Source: Thermoproteota archaeon
Lineage (GTDB): Archaea > Korarchaeota > Korarchaeia > Korarchaeales > Korarchaeaceae
Length of the DNA: 17,546 nt
Assembly: GCA_015521385.1 (NCBI GenBank)
Contig: WAOH01000128.1
Span: 1-17,546, forward strand
Direction: 5' to 3'
A program made the position numbers and the translations under genes. Shown one piece after another: positions 1 to 6,896 of the stretch. Within the stretch, counting starts at the first letter, position 1, and each line of letters opens with the position of its first letter. The notes below the pieces were generated by a model, which saw only the letters and a list, made by a program, of their open reading frames with translations, searched no databases and had not been told where the DNA came from.

Positions 1-284
1 ATCCAAACTACATTGGGCCTGCTCACCCTGGGGAAGGCTCCAACTCCCCTGAGGTGCATGGAGAAGGGCTCGAAGGAGGCGAGCACCTCCTTCATGGTGG
101 AGATCACCAGCTCTATCCTCGCCTCCTCCACATCTCCCAAGAACTTCAGGGTGAAGTGCAGGTTCTGCCTCTCCACGGGCTTCAACCTGGCACTCGAGGA
201 GAGGATCTCCTCCTGAATCCTGACTATCTTGGACACTAGCTCCGGATCCTCGACATCTATGGCGATGAAGCTGCGTATCCCCAC
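1..284 (-). CDS. thpR: RNA 2',3'-cyclic phosphodiesterase (2'-5' RNA ligase family), N-terminal part
   Basis: Reading the minus strand from GTG at 284 gives a protein starting VGIRSFIAIDVEDPEL and continuing to the left edge (about 94 residues, truncated by the window). It contains the first HxT motif of the 2H phosphoesterase fold in LHFTLKFLGD, followed by a conserved GVGAFPRVSRPNVVW stretch typical of ThpR/LigT. The family hydrolyses 2',3'-cyclic phosphates on RNA ends and ligates tRNA halves in vitro; the second HxT motif would lie outside the window. The start at 284 is chosen because GGAGG lies about 8 nt upstream. An in-frame GTG at 302 overlaps the cupin stop as GTGA but has no Shine-Dalgarno. 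It is probably co-transcribed with the cupin gene. Identity is firm; the exact start is not. Confidence 0.9.
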   Translation of the reverse strand, partial: MGIRSFIAIDVEDPELVSKIVRIQEEILSSSARLKPVERQNLHFTLKFLGDVEEARIELVISTMKEVLASFEPFSMHLRGVGAFPRVSRPNVVW

Positions 285-298
285 AGCATCTCCCTCCT

Positions 299-655
299 TC
301 ACCTGAGTTCGGGAGGTACACCGTCATTGGGTATCATGCAGAGAAACACGATCTCCTCATCCGCGAAATACTCGTGAGGGAGATTGGGAGGGACGTATAT
401 TGCGCTCCCCTCCTTTACCTCAAACTCCTGATCTCCGATCCTTATCCTCCCCTTCCCCTTCAGCACGAGGATCTCGTGCTCCCACGGGTGGCTATGCTCA
501 GGTATGTGCCCCCCAGCCTCCACCCTGAATATCCTCATGGAGAAGTTGGGTACCCCATCCTTGGGCGAGAACACCCACTTGATGTAGGTCCTCTCAGCCT
601 GAGGGACTGGTTTAAACGGGATAGAGTCGATGTCCTTGACCACGGGCCGGGACAT
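299..655 (-). CDS. Small cupin-domain protein
   Basis: A 118-residue single-domain cupin. Motif 1 lies at residues 48-69 (GGHIPEHSHPWEHEILVLKG, with H54, H56 and E59/E61 as likely metal ligands). Motif 2 lies around 83-97 (GSAIYVPPNLPHEYF, H94). This is the metal-binding pattern of small stand-alone cupins, but the substrate cannot be read from sequence. The reading frame stays open to an ATG at 715. I prefer ATG 655 (MSRPVVKD) because a TATA box, CTTTATACG, on the minus strand at 684-676 lies about 26 nt upstream, which predicts an almost leaderless mRNA starting at that ATG. The stop is 14 nt before the thpR start, so the two genes probably form an operon. Confidence 0.85.
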   Translation of the reverse strand: MSRPVVKDIDSIPFKPVPQAERTYIKWVFSPKDGVPNFSMRIFRVEAGGHIPEHSHPWEHEILVLKGKGRIRIGDQEFEVKEGSAIYVPPNLPHEYFADEEIVFLCMIPNDGVPPELR

Positions 656-675
656 ATGTCTCAGGGTCGGTGCAA

Positions 676-684
676 CGTATAAAG
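676..684 (-). promoter_or_regulatory. TATA box for the cupin-thpR operon
   Basis: Minus-strand CTTTATACG is centred about 26 nt upstream of ATG 655, the spacing expected between an archaeal TATA box and the transcription start. This supports leaderless initiation and the short form of the cupin. A second, weaker TATA-like element lies further upstream at about 702-712. Confidence 0.6.
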
Positions 685-759
685 ATGGGGGCTCAGTCCT
701 AAAGCGTATAATCACCCCTCATGGATCACCTCCGACATCATCGCCCCATCTAATGGGCA

Positions 760-1647
760 TCAAACCGTTATTAACTCGAGCTCCATCTTGGACCCCAATA
801 TGGCGAGCAGGTCCTCCACCCTCGAGGGCATTATCAGCGCGCCGGCGGCGTTCCTGTGGCCACCCCCTCCCAGCCTCTCGGCCACTTCCAAGGCAGAGAG
901 GGGGGAGTCATCACGGCTTCTGAGGGAGAGCCTCAGGGCCCCGTCCGATCCCGCGGTGATTGTCCCGAAGAACCTATACTTCTTGGCCGCTAGCTGTATG
1001 ACGGGCACCAGATAGGATGGGAGGCTCTCTATCCTCACTAGGAGGGCATCCCCTCCCTCCAAGTATAGCAGTTCCCTCAACCTGTCACCGTACTCCCTCT
1101 CTATGAGATACACCTCCCTCTTCACTGTGGGTAGGTTAATCAGGTCGTCGCTCATCGTGGGAGGGTACTGCAGGAGGTCCCTAGCGACCTTGATGAGATC
1201 CACCCTCTTCCTCTTGAAGATCTTCCTGATGGCGGCCGTGAAGAGGGCGGAGGATAGGTCTAGATTACCCGTGTCCGTCTGGTCCACCAGATCCACAGTT
1301 CGGGAGAAATCCTCCACCTGAGGCTCCCATTCCCTCAGTATGTCGTACAACAGCCTCGCTGTGGATGGATACTCCGGCTTGAGGAAAGCCGTCCTGACCC
1401 TGCTCAGAAGGGCGAGATTGGACTCGTGGTGGTCCACGAGCACTCTGGTGCCGCCCTTCGGAGGGGGCAGATCCAAGACGATGTCGAAGCTCTCCGGCGA
1501 CTCCCTTATCTCATAGGGGGCGGTGAAGCGAATGTCGAGGTCCTCCGGGTGCATGAGCGCTACGAGGGAGGCTGAGAACAAGCCATCTAGGTCCTCTCCA
1601 TGGCTAGCTACCTTGAGCCTTCCACCCTTCGAGACCAGCTCGAACAT
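760..1647 (-). CDS. DHH/DHHA1-family phosphoesterase
   Basis: A 295-residue protein of the DHH superfamily. The N-terminal metal site includes HGEDLDG (residues 16-22) and the signature VDHHESN (71-77). The C-terminal DHHA1 substrate-binding domain ends with GGGGHRNAAGA (from residue 260). Family members are Mn-dependent nano-RNases, pAp phosphatases or RecJ-like exonucleases. At this length, without extra domains, an oligonucleotide or small-nucleotide phosphodiesterase is more likely than a full RecJ. The start at ATG 1647 follows a GGGGAGAG element with about 8 nt spacing. The TATA box at 1690-1696 would place the transcript start near 1667. It is the first gene of a minus-strand series that continues with the cupin and thpR after a gap. 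The precise substrate is unknown. Confidence 0.88.
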   Translation of the reverse strand: MFELVSKGGRLKVASHGEDLDGLFSASLVALMHPEDLDIRFTAPYEIRESPESFDIVLDLPPPKGGTRVLVDHHESNLALLSRVRTAFLKPEYPSTARLLYDILREWEPQVEDFSRTVDLVDQTDTGNLDLSSALFTAAIRKIFKRKRVDLIKVARDLLQYPPTMSDDLINLPTVKREVYLIEREYGDRLRELLYLEGGDALLVRIESLPSYLVPVIQLAAKKYRFFGTITAGSDGALRLSLRSRDDSPLSALEVAERLGGGGHRNAAGALIMPSRVEDLLAILGSKMELELITV

Positions 1648-1689
1648 TTCACCGGCTCTCCCCTTCTCGGGCCTATCGCGCGTATCGAC

Positions 1690-1696
1690 TTTAAAA
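1690..1696. promoter_or_regulatory. Shared TATA element between the DHH gene and ribL
   Basis: TTTAAAA reads as a TATA core on both strands. It is the only TATA-like element in the 74-bp divergent gap. On the plus strand it predicts a start near 1719, at the ribL GTG/ATG. On the minus strand it predicts a start near 1667, about 20 nt before the DHH gene. Confidence 0.5.
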
Positions 1697-1721
1697 CATT
1701 AACAGGGAGGGTGCTTGGAGA

Positions 1722-2192
1722 GTGATGGGGCGCAGGGTCTTGGTGGCTGGCACGTTCGACCTGATCCACGAGGGTCACATCAAGATGCTGTGGGAAGCCA
1801 AGAAACTCGCCGGTGATGATGGAGAGTTGGTGGTAGTCATCGCGAGGGATGAGAACGTAAAGAGGTTCAAGGGAAGGTTCCCGGTGATAAGGGAGTCATC
1901 CAGAGCATACATCGTGAAGAACCTGAAACCGGTCGACCGCGTCGTTCTAGGTGAGAAGGATCCTCTAGACTCCATCGTGAAGATAAGGCCGGATGTAATA
2001 GCTCTAGGATATGATCAGTGGGCTGAGGAGAGATGGCTGAGGGATGAGCTGAGGAAGAGGGGCATGGAGGTCGAGGTGGTGAGGCTCCCGAGGTTCGGGG
2101 ACAGCTCCAGCTCCTCGATAATCGACAAGATAGTGAGGCTGTTCTGCTCAGACAAGGAGCCTAGAGATGGCGGAGGAAAGCCTGAAAGCTAA
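1722..2192 (+). CDS. ribL: FAD synthetase (RibL-type nucleotidyltransferase)
   Basis: A nucleotidyltransferase of about 155 residues that would adenylate FMN to make FAD in the cytoplasm. It carries the GTFDLIHEGH motif (residues 9-18 from ATG 1725; HxGH binds the nucleotide phosphates), RDENVKRFKG, a GYDQ motif (95-98) and a serine-rich SSSSSIIDKI segment at the position of the usual STSxIIxRI motif. Size and motif set fit archaeal RibL; a glycerol-3-phosphate or other cytidylyltransferase is the main alternative. GTG 1722 and ATG 1725 are adjacent in-frame starts. The TATA element at 1690 places the transcript start near them, so the mRNA is probably leaderless. The last 45 nt overlap the convergent gene, and the C-terminus carries a short charged tail (DKEPRDGGGKPES). 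Confidence 0.85.
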   Translation: MMGRRVLVAGTFDLIHEGHIKMLWEAKKLAGDDGELVVVIARDENVKRFKGRFPVIRESSRAYIVKNLKPVDRVVLGEKDPLDSIVKIRPDVIALGYDQWAEERWLRDELRKRGMEVEVVRLPRFGDSSSSSIIDKIVRLFCSDKEPRDGGGKPES

Positions 2193-2612
2193 GTTTTCCG
2201 CCTCTCCTCTATCTGCTAGGCCATTTTCCACATCTAACTTGGTCCACAGCTCCGCTCCGATCTCCTTAACTTCCTCACTTCCCCTCCATCTCCTCATGAG
2301 GGAGAAGGTGAGGTCAATCAGATCCCTAACTATTCCACAGGCGGTCTCTTGGACCCCATCTTCCGTGTCGTAGCATAGCTTGACACCCAGCGGTATGAGG
2401 TAAGACAGGCCGCACACTAGGGTCCTGAGATCCCCACCCTTCCAATCCTTCAAGTGACCTACGAGCTCGAAGAACAGGTACCTGAGGTAACCCTCGGCCC
2501 TGCTTAGCTTTCTCACCCTCTCCTTTGGATCCTCCTCATTCAGGAGGTCCTCCACGTACGAGAGGAAATCCTCGTTCGCCTCATAGATGCAGGAGTTCAC
2601 ATCCTCAACCAT
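2148..2612 (-). CDS. Unrecognised all-helical protein
   Basis: A 154-residue acidic, predominantly helical protein with no signal peptide, no membrane segment and no motif I can assign. Heptad-like hydrophobic spacing runs through most of it (for example FLSYVEDLLNEED and RAEGYLRYLFFELVGHLKDW). The frame extends to an ATG at 2636, but that lies only about 9 nt from the shared TATA element. ATG 2612 (MVEDVNSCIYEANED) is therefore the better start, with a predicted short leader. It diverges from metG and its end overlaps ribL by 45 nt. The reading frame is long, has codon use like its neighbours and sits in a logical gene slot, so I take it as real. Its function is unknown. Confidence 0.65.
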   Translation of the reverse strand: MVEDVNSCIYEANEDFLSYVEDLLNEEDPKERVRKLSRAEGYLRYLFFELVGHLKDWKGGDLRTLVCGLSYLIPLGVKLCYDTEDGVQETACGIVRDLIDLTFSLMRRWRGSEEVKEIGAELWTKLDVENGLADRGEAENLAFRLSSAISRLLV

Positions 2613-2640
2613 GGTGATCCATGCTGAACCGAGCACAGGC

Positions 2641-2648
2641 TTAAAATT
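2641..2648. promoter_or_regulatory. Shared near-palindromic TATA element for metG and the helical protein
   Basis: TTAAAATT is TATA-like on both strands and almost equidistant from the start codons at 2677 (+) and 2612 (-), about 32 nt each way. It predicts leaders of roughly 6 nt in both directions. Confidence 0.5.
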
Positions 2649-2676
2649 CTTGATAGCGCCATTTGCGGGAGCGAAG

Positions 2677-4356
2677 ATGAGGTGGATAGTGGCCTCGGCC
2701 TGGCCCTACATAAACGCTGTGCCCCACTTGGGCACCCTCATTCAAGTCCTCTCTTCCGACGTGTACGCAAGGTACAGGAGGAAGAAGGGGGACTCGGTGG
2801 TCTTCGTATCCGGCTCTGACGAGCACGGAACCCCCATAGAGATAGAGGCGATAAGGAAGGGGATAAGCCCACGGGAGCTCACGGATAAGATGCACTCCTA
2901 CGTCTCGGACCTCTTTGAGAGGTTCGGAATAAGCTACGATAACTACACGAGGACCGAAAGTCCAACCCACGTCAAATTCGTTCAGGAATTCTACATGAAG
3001 GTGTACGAAAACGGGCACATCTTCGAGAAGGAGACGGAGCAGCTTTACTGTCCGAACGATAAGATGTTCTTGCCCGACAGGTTCGTGATCGGGACGTGCC
3101 CCTACTGCGGGTACGAGAAGGCCCATGGAGACCAGTGCGATAGATGCGGGAGGCTCCTAAACCCGACGGATCTGATCAACCCGAGATGCGCAATATGCGG
3201 CGCGGAACCCGAGCTCAAGAGGACGAAGCACTGGTTCTTCGACCTGCCCAAGTTCTCCGACAGGCTCAGGGATTACATAGAGTCGAACGAGCAGCTTCCG
3301 GATAACGCGAGGGCAATGTCCCTCTCGATGATAGAGGACGGGCTGAAACCCAGATCGATAACTAGGGACAACAAGTGGGGCATCCCAGCTCCCTTCCCGG
3401 GAGCGGAGGGGAAGACCATTTACGTGTGGATGGAAGCCGTGCTAGGATACGTCTCAGCGGTGAAGGAGCACTTCGAGAGGTTAGGCAGTCCCGAGAAGTT
3501 CGAGGAGTTCTGGAAGGGGGAGGACACGAGGTCGATCTACTTCATAGGGAAGGATAACATACCCTTCCACACCCTGATATTCCCGGCGCTGCTCATGGCC
3601 AGTGAGGAGGGATACGTCCTGCCCTACAACGTGGCCTCCACAGAGTTCCTCCTCTTCGAGGGGGAGAAATTCTCGAAGAGGGAGAGGAGGGGTATATGGC
3701 TGGACGAGGCCCTGGCCTTGCTTCCCGCCGACTACTGGCGTTTCTACATGATATACATAAGGCCGGAGACGAAGGACGCCAACTTCGCTTGGGACGACAT
3801 GGTGGCCAAGATAAATGACGAGCTGAACGACACCTTGGGCAACCTGATTCACAGGGTGCTCTCCTTCATCAAGTCTAGGTACGATGGGATCGTTCCGGAG
3901 GCTCAACTCGATGAAGAGTCTGAGGAGATGCTGAAGGAAGCGAGAGAGATAGCCGGGAGGATCGAGGACAACTTAGAGAGGGTCAAGCTGAGAGACGCCC
4001 TCAAGGAATTCCTAGAGATGGCGAGACTCGGAAACAGGTTCTTCAACAGCAGGGAGCCTTGGAGGGATATCAAGGAGAACAAACCGCGCGCTGATTCTAC
4101 GGTGGTCGCCTCCTTCAATCTTCTGAGGGCGATAGCCTGCTACATGCATGTCTTCATGCCCTTCTCTGCTGAGAAGCTCTGGAGGATGATGGGCCTCGAT
4201 GGCGAACCCGCACCCTTCTCGGAGGCGTTCGACCTCGTAACGGGGGTGCGGCTGAGGGAAGTGGAACCCCTGTTCAATAAGGTGAACAAGGAGGAGCTGC
4301 AGGAAAGGCTGGAGGAGATTCGGAGGAAAGGGGAGGTCCTCTCAGCCAGGGAGTGA
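2677..4356 (+). CDS. metG: Methionyl-tRNA synthetase
   Basis: A class I aminoacyl-tRNA synthetase of 559 residues that charges initiator and elongator tRNA-Met. The HIGH motif is PHLG at residues 16-19. The connective-peptide zinc knuckle has CxxC pairs at C141/C144, C154/C157 and C171/C174. The KMSKS motif is KFSKR at 331-335, with the catalytic second lysine kept but the last serine replaced by arginine. The C-terminal anticodon-binding helical bundle follows, including AFNLLRAIACYMH-like segments. There is no C-terminal EMAP/Trbp111 domain, which in many archaea is a separate gene. The frame extends upstream to 2587, but homologues begin at MRWIVASAWPYINAVPH, matching ATG 2677 just after the TATA element. 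The stop codon abuts the stop of the convergent gene with no spacer. Confidence 0.97.
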   Translation: MRWIVASAWPYINAVPHLGTLIQVLSSDVYARYRRKKGDSVVFVSGSDEHGTPIEIEAIRKGISPRELTDKMHSYVSDLFERFGISYDNYTRTESPTHVKFVQEFYMKVYENGHIFEKETEQLYCPNDKMFLPDRFVIGTCPYCGYEKAHGDQCDRCGRLLNPTDLINPRCAICGAEPELKRTKHWFFDLPKFSDRLRDYIESNEQLPDNARAMSLSMIEDGLKPRSITRDNKWGIPAPFPGAEGKTIYVWMEAVLGYVSAVKEHFERLGSPEKFEEFWKGEDTRSIYFIGKDNIPFHTLIFPALLMASEEGYVLPYNVASTEFLLFEGEKFSKRERRGIWLDEALALLPADYWRFYMIYIRPETKDANFAWDDMVAKINDELNDTLGNLIHRVLSFIKSRYDGIVPEAQLDEESEEMLKEAREIAGRIEDNLERVKLRDALKEFLEMARLGNRFFNSREPWRDIKENKPRADSTVVASFNLLRAIACYMHVFMPFSAEKLWRMMGLDGEPAPFSEAFDLVTGVRLREVEPLFNKVNKEELQERLEEIRRKGEVLSARE

Positions 4357-5061
4357 TCAGCTCCCCTTCTCCACCCTCACCCTTATCTTGACCTCCCCAG
4401 AGGCTATCGGGTGACCGGGCTTCATCGCCTGCACCACAACAACGTAGGTGGTGTTCTCGGTCACGTTGGCGCTCCAGTCCAGGACGGCTCTACCCTCGGA
4501 ATCGGTGTAGGTCACGGGAGTCACGGTTGCGTTCGGACCACTAGTGAGGGCTATGAGCTTAGCTCCCTCGACTGGCTTTCCCTCCATAGTCACCGTTGCG
4601 TATACTTTGCTGGAGACGGTGGCGTACTGCTTCTCAGCTGTGACATTGATGAAGGCGGACAGGTTCTCCTCGGTTTTCAGGGTCATGTTCAGAGGAGCAC
4701 CTCCGAACACGTTGAAGTATGCCTCCTCCTCGACAGTACCGCCGAGATTCGCCACCACTCTCAGTGAGTAGTGGCCTATCCTATACCTCCCTTCATCGAT
4801 CGGGATCGCGGCGCTCACCACTTTGGCGGGTTGCAGGCTCTTGGACTCCACGGTCATGTTCCTCTCCAAGTCCACGACATCCACCCTGACGGACGACGGG
4901 GGGCTGGGAAAGGACACCGTGAACTGAAGCTCTCCCCCTAGGGAAACCGTCTCCTCGTTGATGGAGATCTTAAACTTGGGTGCCGTTACTACGGGCCAGG
5001 ATAGGAGTAGAGCGACGAAGACGAGGTTGAGCAGCAGCACTACCTTGGTCTTGGTCTCCAT
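4357..5061 (-). CDS. Secreted or membrane-anchored Ig-like beta-sandwich protein
   Basis: A 234-residue exported protein. Residues about 6-27 (KVVLLLNLVFVALLLSWPVV) form a signal peptide or N-terminal anchor. Two beta-rich modules follow: one at about 30-120, and a second at about 128-232 that resembles bacterial Ig-like repeats (KVYATVTMEGKPVEGAKL, then YTDSEGRAVLDWSANVTE). Seven N-x-S/T sequons (NMT twice, NLS, NVT twice, NAT, NTT) suggest an N-glycosylated cell-surface protein. There is no C-terminal membrane segment or sorting signal. Start ATG 5061 lies about 30 nt from the AT core of the palindrome at 5088-5101. The role is probably in cell-envelope structure or adhesion, but no specific function can be read. 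It shares no obvious function with metG or egsA. Confidence 0.75.
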   Translation of the reverse strand: METKTKVVLLLNLVFVALLLSWPVVTAPKFKISINEETVSLGGELQFTVSFPSPPSSVRVDVVDLERNMTVESKSLQPAKVVSAAIPIDEGRYRIGHYSLRVVANLGGTVEEEAYFNVFGGAPLNMTLKTEENLSAFINVTAEKQYATVSSKVYATVTMEGKPVEGAKLIALTSGPNATVTPVTYTDSEGRAVLDWSANVTENTTYVVVVQAMKPGHPIASGEVKIRVRVEKGS

Positions 5062-5087
5062 TCTTCGGTCCCATGGTAGGGAAACCT

Positions 5088-5101
5088 CCCTTAATTAAGG
5101 G
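5088..5101. promoter_or_regulatory. 14-bp perfect palindrome containing a TATA-like core
   Basis: CCCTTAATTAAGGG is a perfect palindrome in the divergent gap between the Ig-like protein gene (start 5061) and egsA (start 5147). Its TTAATTAA core is at TATA distance from the minus-strand gene. The flanking CCC/GGG arms could be a dimeric regulator site overlapping the promoter, or simply a symmetric promoter. Confidence 0.5.
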
Positions 5102-5117
5102 TTATCGTTCCCGCGAA

Positions 5118-5127
5118 CTTTTATTTT
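5118..5127 (+). promoter_or_regulatory. TATA box for egsA
   Basis: CTTTTATTTT is centred about 25 nt before GTG 5147, so it predicts a leaderless egsA mRNA starting at the GTG. Confidence 0.55.
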
Positions 5128-5146
5128 CCTCCAGCCGATTACCTAG

Positions 5147-6244
5147 GTGCGTGGCGAGCTGATCTCGGGCAAGGGACTGGAAAAGATAGAGAGCCCTAGA
5201 TACATCATATTCGGGCCGAACGCTCTGAGAAGGACAGCTGAGATACTGCACAGCTTGGGTCTCACCGGTACGGCCGTGGTGGTGAGCGGCTCCAGCGTGA
5301 CGGCCGATGTGGCTAGGGACTTGATCGACATGCTGGAGGGCGACATGAAGGTTTACCACGTCATAGCCCGTCAGGGAGGGATAGACGACGTCCTTAAAGT
5401 CATCAAGGAGGGAGAGGAGAGAAACGCCGACTTCTTGATAGGGGTGGGGGGTGGCAAGCCCTTGGATGTCACTAAACTGGCCGCAGCAAAGCTCGGGGTC
5501 AGGTACGCAGTGGTCCCCACCTCGGCGAGTCACGACGGTATCGCCTCACCTGCGGTGAATTTCTCCCTGTCAAGGCAGGCCGAGTCGAGATTCGGCGGGA
5601 TCGGGGGGATGGAGGCACCCACGGCGGTGGTCGCCGACACCAGGGTGATAAACAGGGCCCCTCCCGAGACATTCAAGTCCGGGTTTGGCGACTTGGTGGC
5701 CAAGTTCACGGCTGTTAGGGATTGGGAGCTGGCCCACAAGCTGAAGGACGAACCTTACAGCGAGTACGCTGCCTCGATGTCTCTACTCAGCGCCAAGATA
5801 GCGACGGATCACGCCTCGGAGATAAAGTCGGGATTGGAGGAGTCCACTAGGATCTTGGTGAAGGCGTTGATAGGCAGCGGTGTCGCCATAAGCATTGCCG
5901 GGAGCTCAAGGCCTGCCAGCGGTAGCGAGCACATGTTCAGCCACGCCTTGGATGCGATAGCCGCCGAGGAGGGGGTGAAACCCGCCCCTCACGGGATACA
6001 AGTGGCCCTAGGGACGATAATGATGGCCTACCTCCAAGGTCAGGACTGGAAGTGGATAAGGGAGAAGCTCAGGGAGGCGGGCGTGCCAACAACGGCGGAG
6101 GAAGCCGGTTTAAGACCCGATCTGGTGGTAAAGGCCCTGACAGTGGCCCACAAGATAAGGAGCAGGTACACCATACTCGGGGTGACCGGGCTCACTCCAA
6201 CCGCGGCGGAGAAGCTGGCTAGAGCAACTGGAGTAATACGATAA
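5147..6244 (+). CDS. egsA: sn-glycerol-1-phosphate dehydrogenase
   Basis: A 365-residue NAD(P)-dependent enzyme that reduces dihydroxyacetone phosphate to sn-glycerol-1-phosphate, the backbone of archaeal ether lipids. The nucleotide-binding region has VGGGKPLDVTK (residues 100-110) and PTSASHDGIASPAV (124-137). Zinc ligands fit D182 in SGFGDLVAK, H262 in GSEHMFSHALD and H282 in PHGIQVA. The length is normal for the family. The GTG start is supported by the TATA box about 25 nt upstream, and no Shine-Dalgarno is needed if the mRNA is leaderless. The 3' end overlaps the convergent membrane-protein gene by 26 nt. This is one of the clearest archaeal markers in the window. Confidence 0.97.
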   Translation: MRGELISGKGLEKIESPRYIIFGPNALRRTAEILHSLGLTGTAVVVSGSSVTADVARDLIDMLEGDMKVYHVIARQGGIDDVLKVIKEGEERNADFLIGVGGGKPLDVTKLAAAKLGVRYAVVPTSASHDGIASPAVNFSLSRQAESRFGGIGGMEAPTAVVADTRVINRAPPETFKSGFGDLVAKFTAVRDWELAHKLKDEPYSEYAASMSLLSAKIATDHASEIKSGLEESTRILVKALIGSGVAISIAGSSRPASGSEHMFSHALDAIAAEEGVKPAPHGIQVALGTIMMAYLQGQDWKWIREKLREAGVPTTAEEAGLRPDLVVKALTVAHKIRSRYTILGVTGLTPTAAEKLARATGVIR

Positions 6245-6896
6245 GCACCGAGATCAGGACGCTTATCATAATTATGGAGCCCACGAACGTCAACGTGAAT
6301 CTGAGCGAATACTTCAGGGCGTCCTCCCTACTCAATCCGATCGTCACCGCGTGCACCCTATAGGAGAGGTAGGTGAACCAGCTTAGAGAGGCCAGGGCCA
6401 ATATCAGGGAGATCACCGGCGGGAAGGACAGTAAGTACGAGAATATCTCCGAGAACACCGTCACTAGAAGACCCCTCCAAGTGGAACCCTCGCACGGGAT
6501 GACTCTACCGGGCGAGATCATCAGCACCAAGGTATTCAGAATTCCTACGATCGTGAGTGGGAGGGAGCAGAGGGCCATCAGGTAGTGGTACTTCCTCAGC
6601 CTCATCTTAGCCCTCCTGGCCACGGAGATCCCCGAGACGACCGAGGATATCCCCCAGCTCACTGCCGTTATGACCCACATGTAAAGGAGCAGGAGGTGTT
6701 TCACATGGATGAACATCGCCACCCTCTCCGTCATGGTAGAGGACGAGCAGGCTATCCTCACCCCAAGCGCCGAAAGCGCCAGAGCATCCACGACCAAGAA
6801 GAAGAGGAAGGAGGTTGCTGCTGGCAGCAAGCTGGCATTCAACCCCAGGTCCCGTAACGCTTCCCTCCTGCCGAGGAGGAACCCGACTAGGTTCAT
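6219..6896 (-). CDS. Multi-pass membrane protein, Yip1-like
   Basis: A 225-residue integral membrane protein with five hydrophobic segments at about residues 24-47, 68-93, 106-128, 146-181 (possibly two passes) and 200-225. Loops are short, and a basic segment (RRAKMRLRKYH) at 94-104 suggests a cytoplasmic loop. The overall layout resembles Yip1-domain proteins, which are common in archaea but of unknown function there. The assignment rests on topology and hydrophobic pattern, not on a diagnostic motif. The start overlaps the ABCE1 stop as ATGA, so translation is probably coupled. It is the last gene of the iorA-iorB-ABCE1 cluster. The far end overlaps egsA. Confidence 0.7.
   Translation of the reverse strand: MNLVGFLLGRREALRDLGLNASLLPAATSFLFFLVVDALALSALGVRIACSSSTMTERVAMFIHVKHLLLLYMWVITAVSWGISSVVSGISVARRAKMRLRKYHYLMALCSLPLTIVGILNTLVLMISPGRVIPCEGSTWRGLLVTVFSEIFSYLLSFPPVISLILALASLSWFTYLSYRVHAVTIGLSREDALKYSLRFTLTFVGSIIMISVLISVLIVLLQLL

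Noticed and set aside
2587..2676. 30-codon N-terminal extension of MetRS
   Set aside because: The segment lies upstream of, or across, the shared TATA element and is not part of the MetRS fold; homologues begin at MRWIVASAWPY.
2641..3126. Minus-strand open frame inside metG
   Set aside because: Complement of the conserved MetRS catalytic domain; no start signals or motif.
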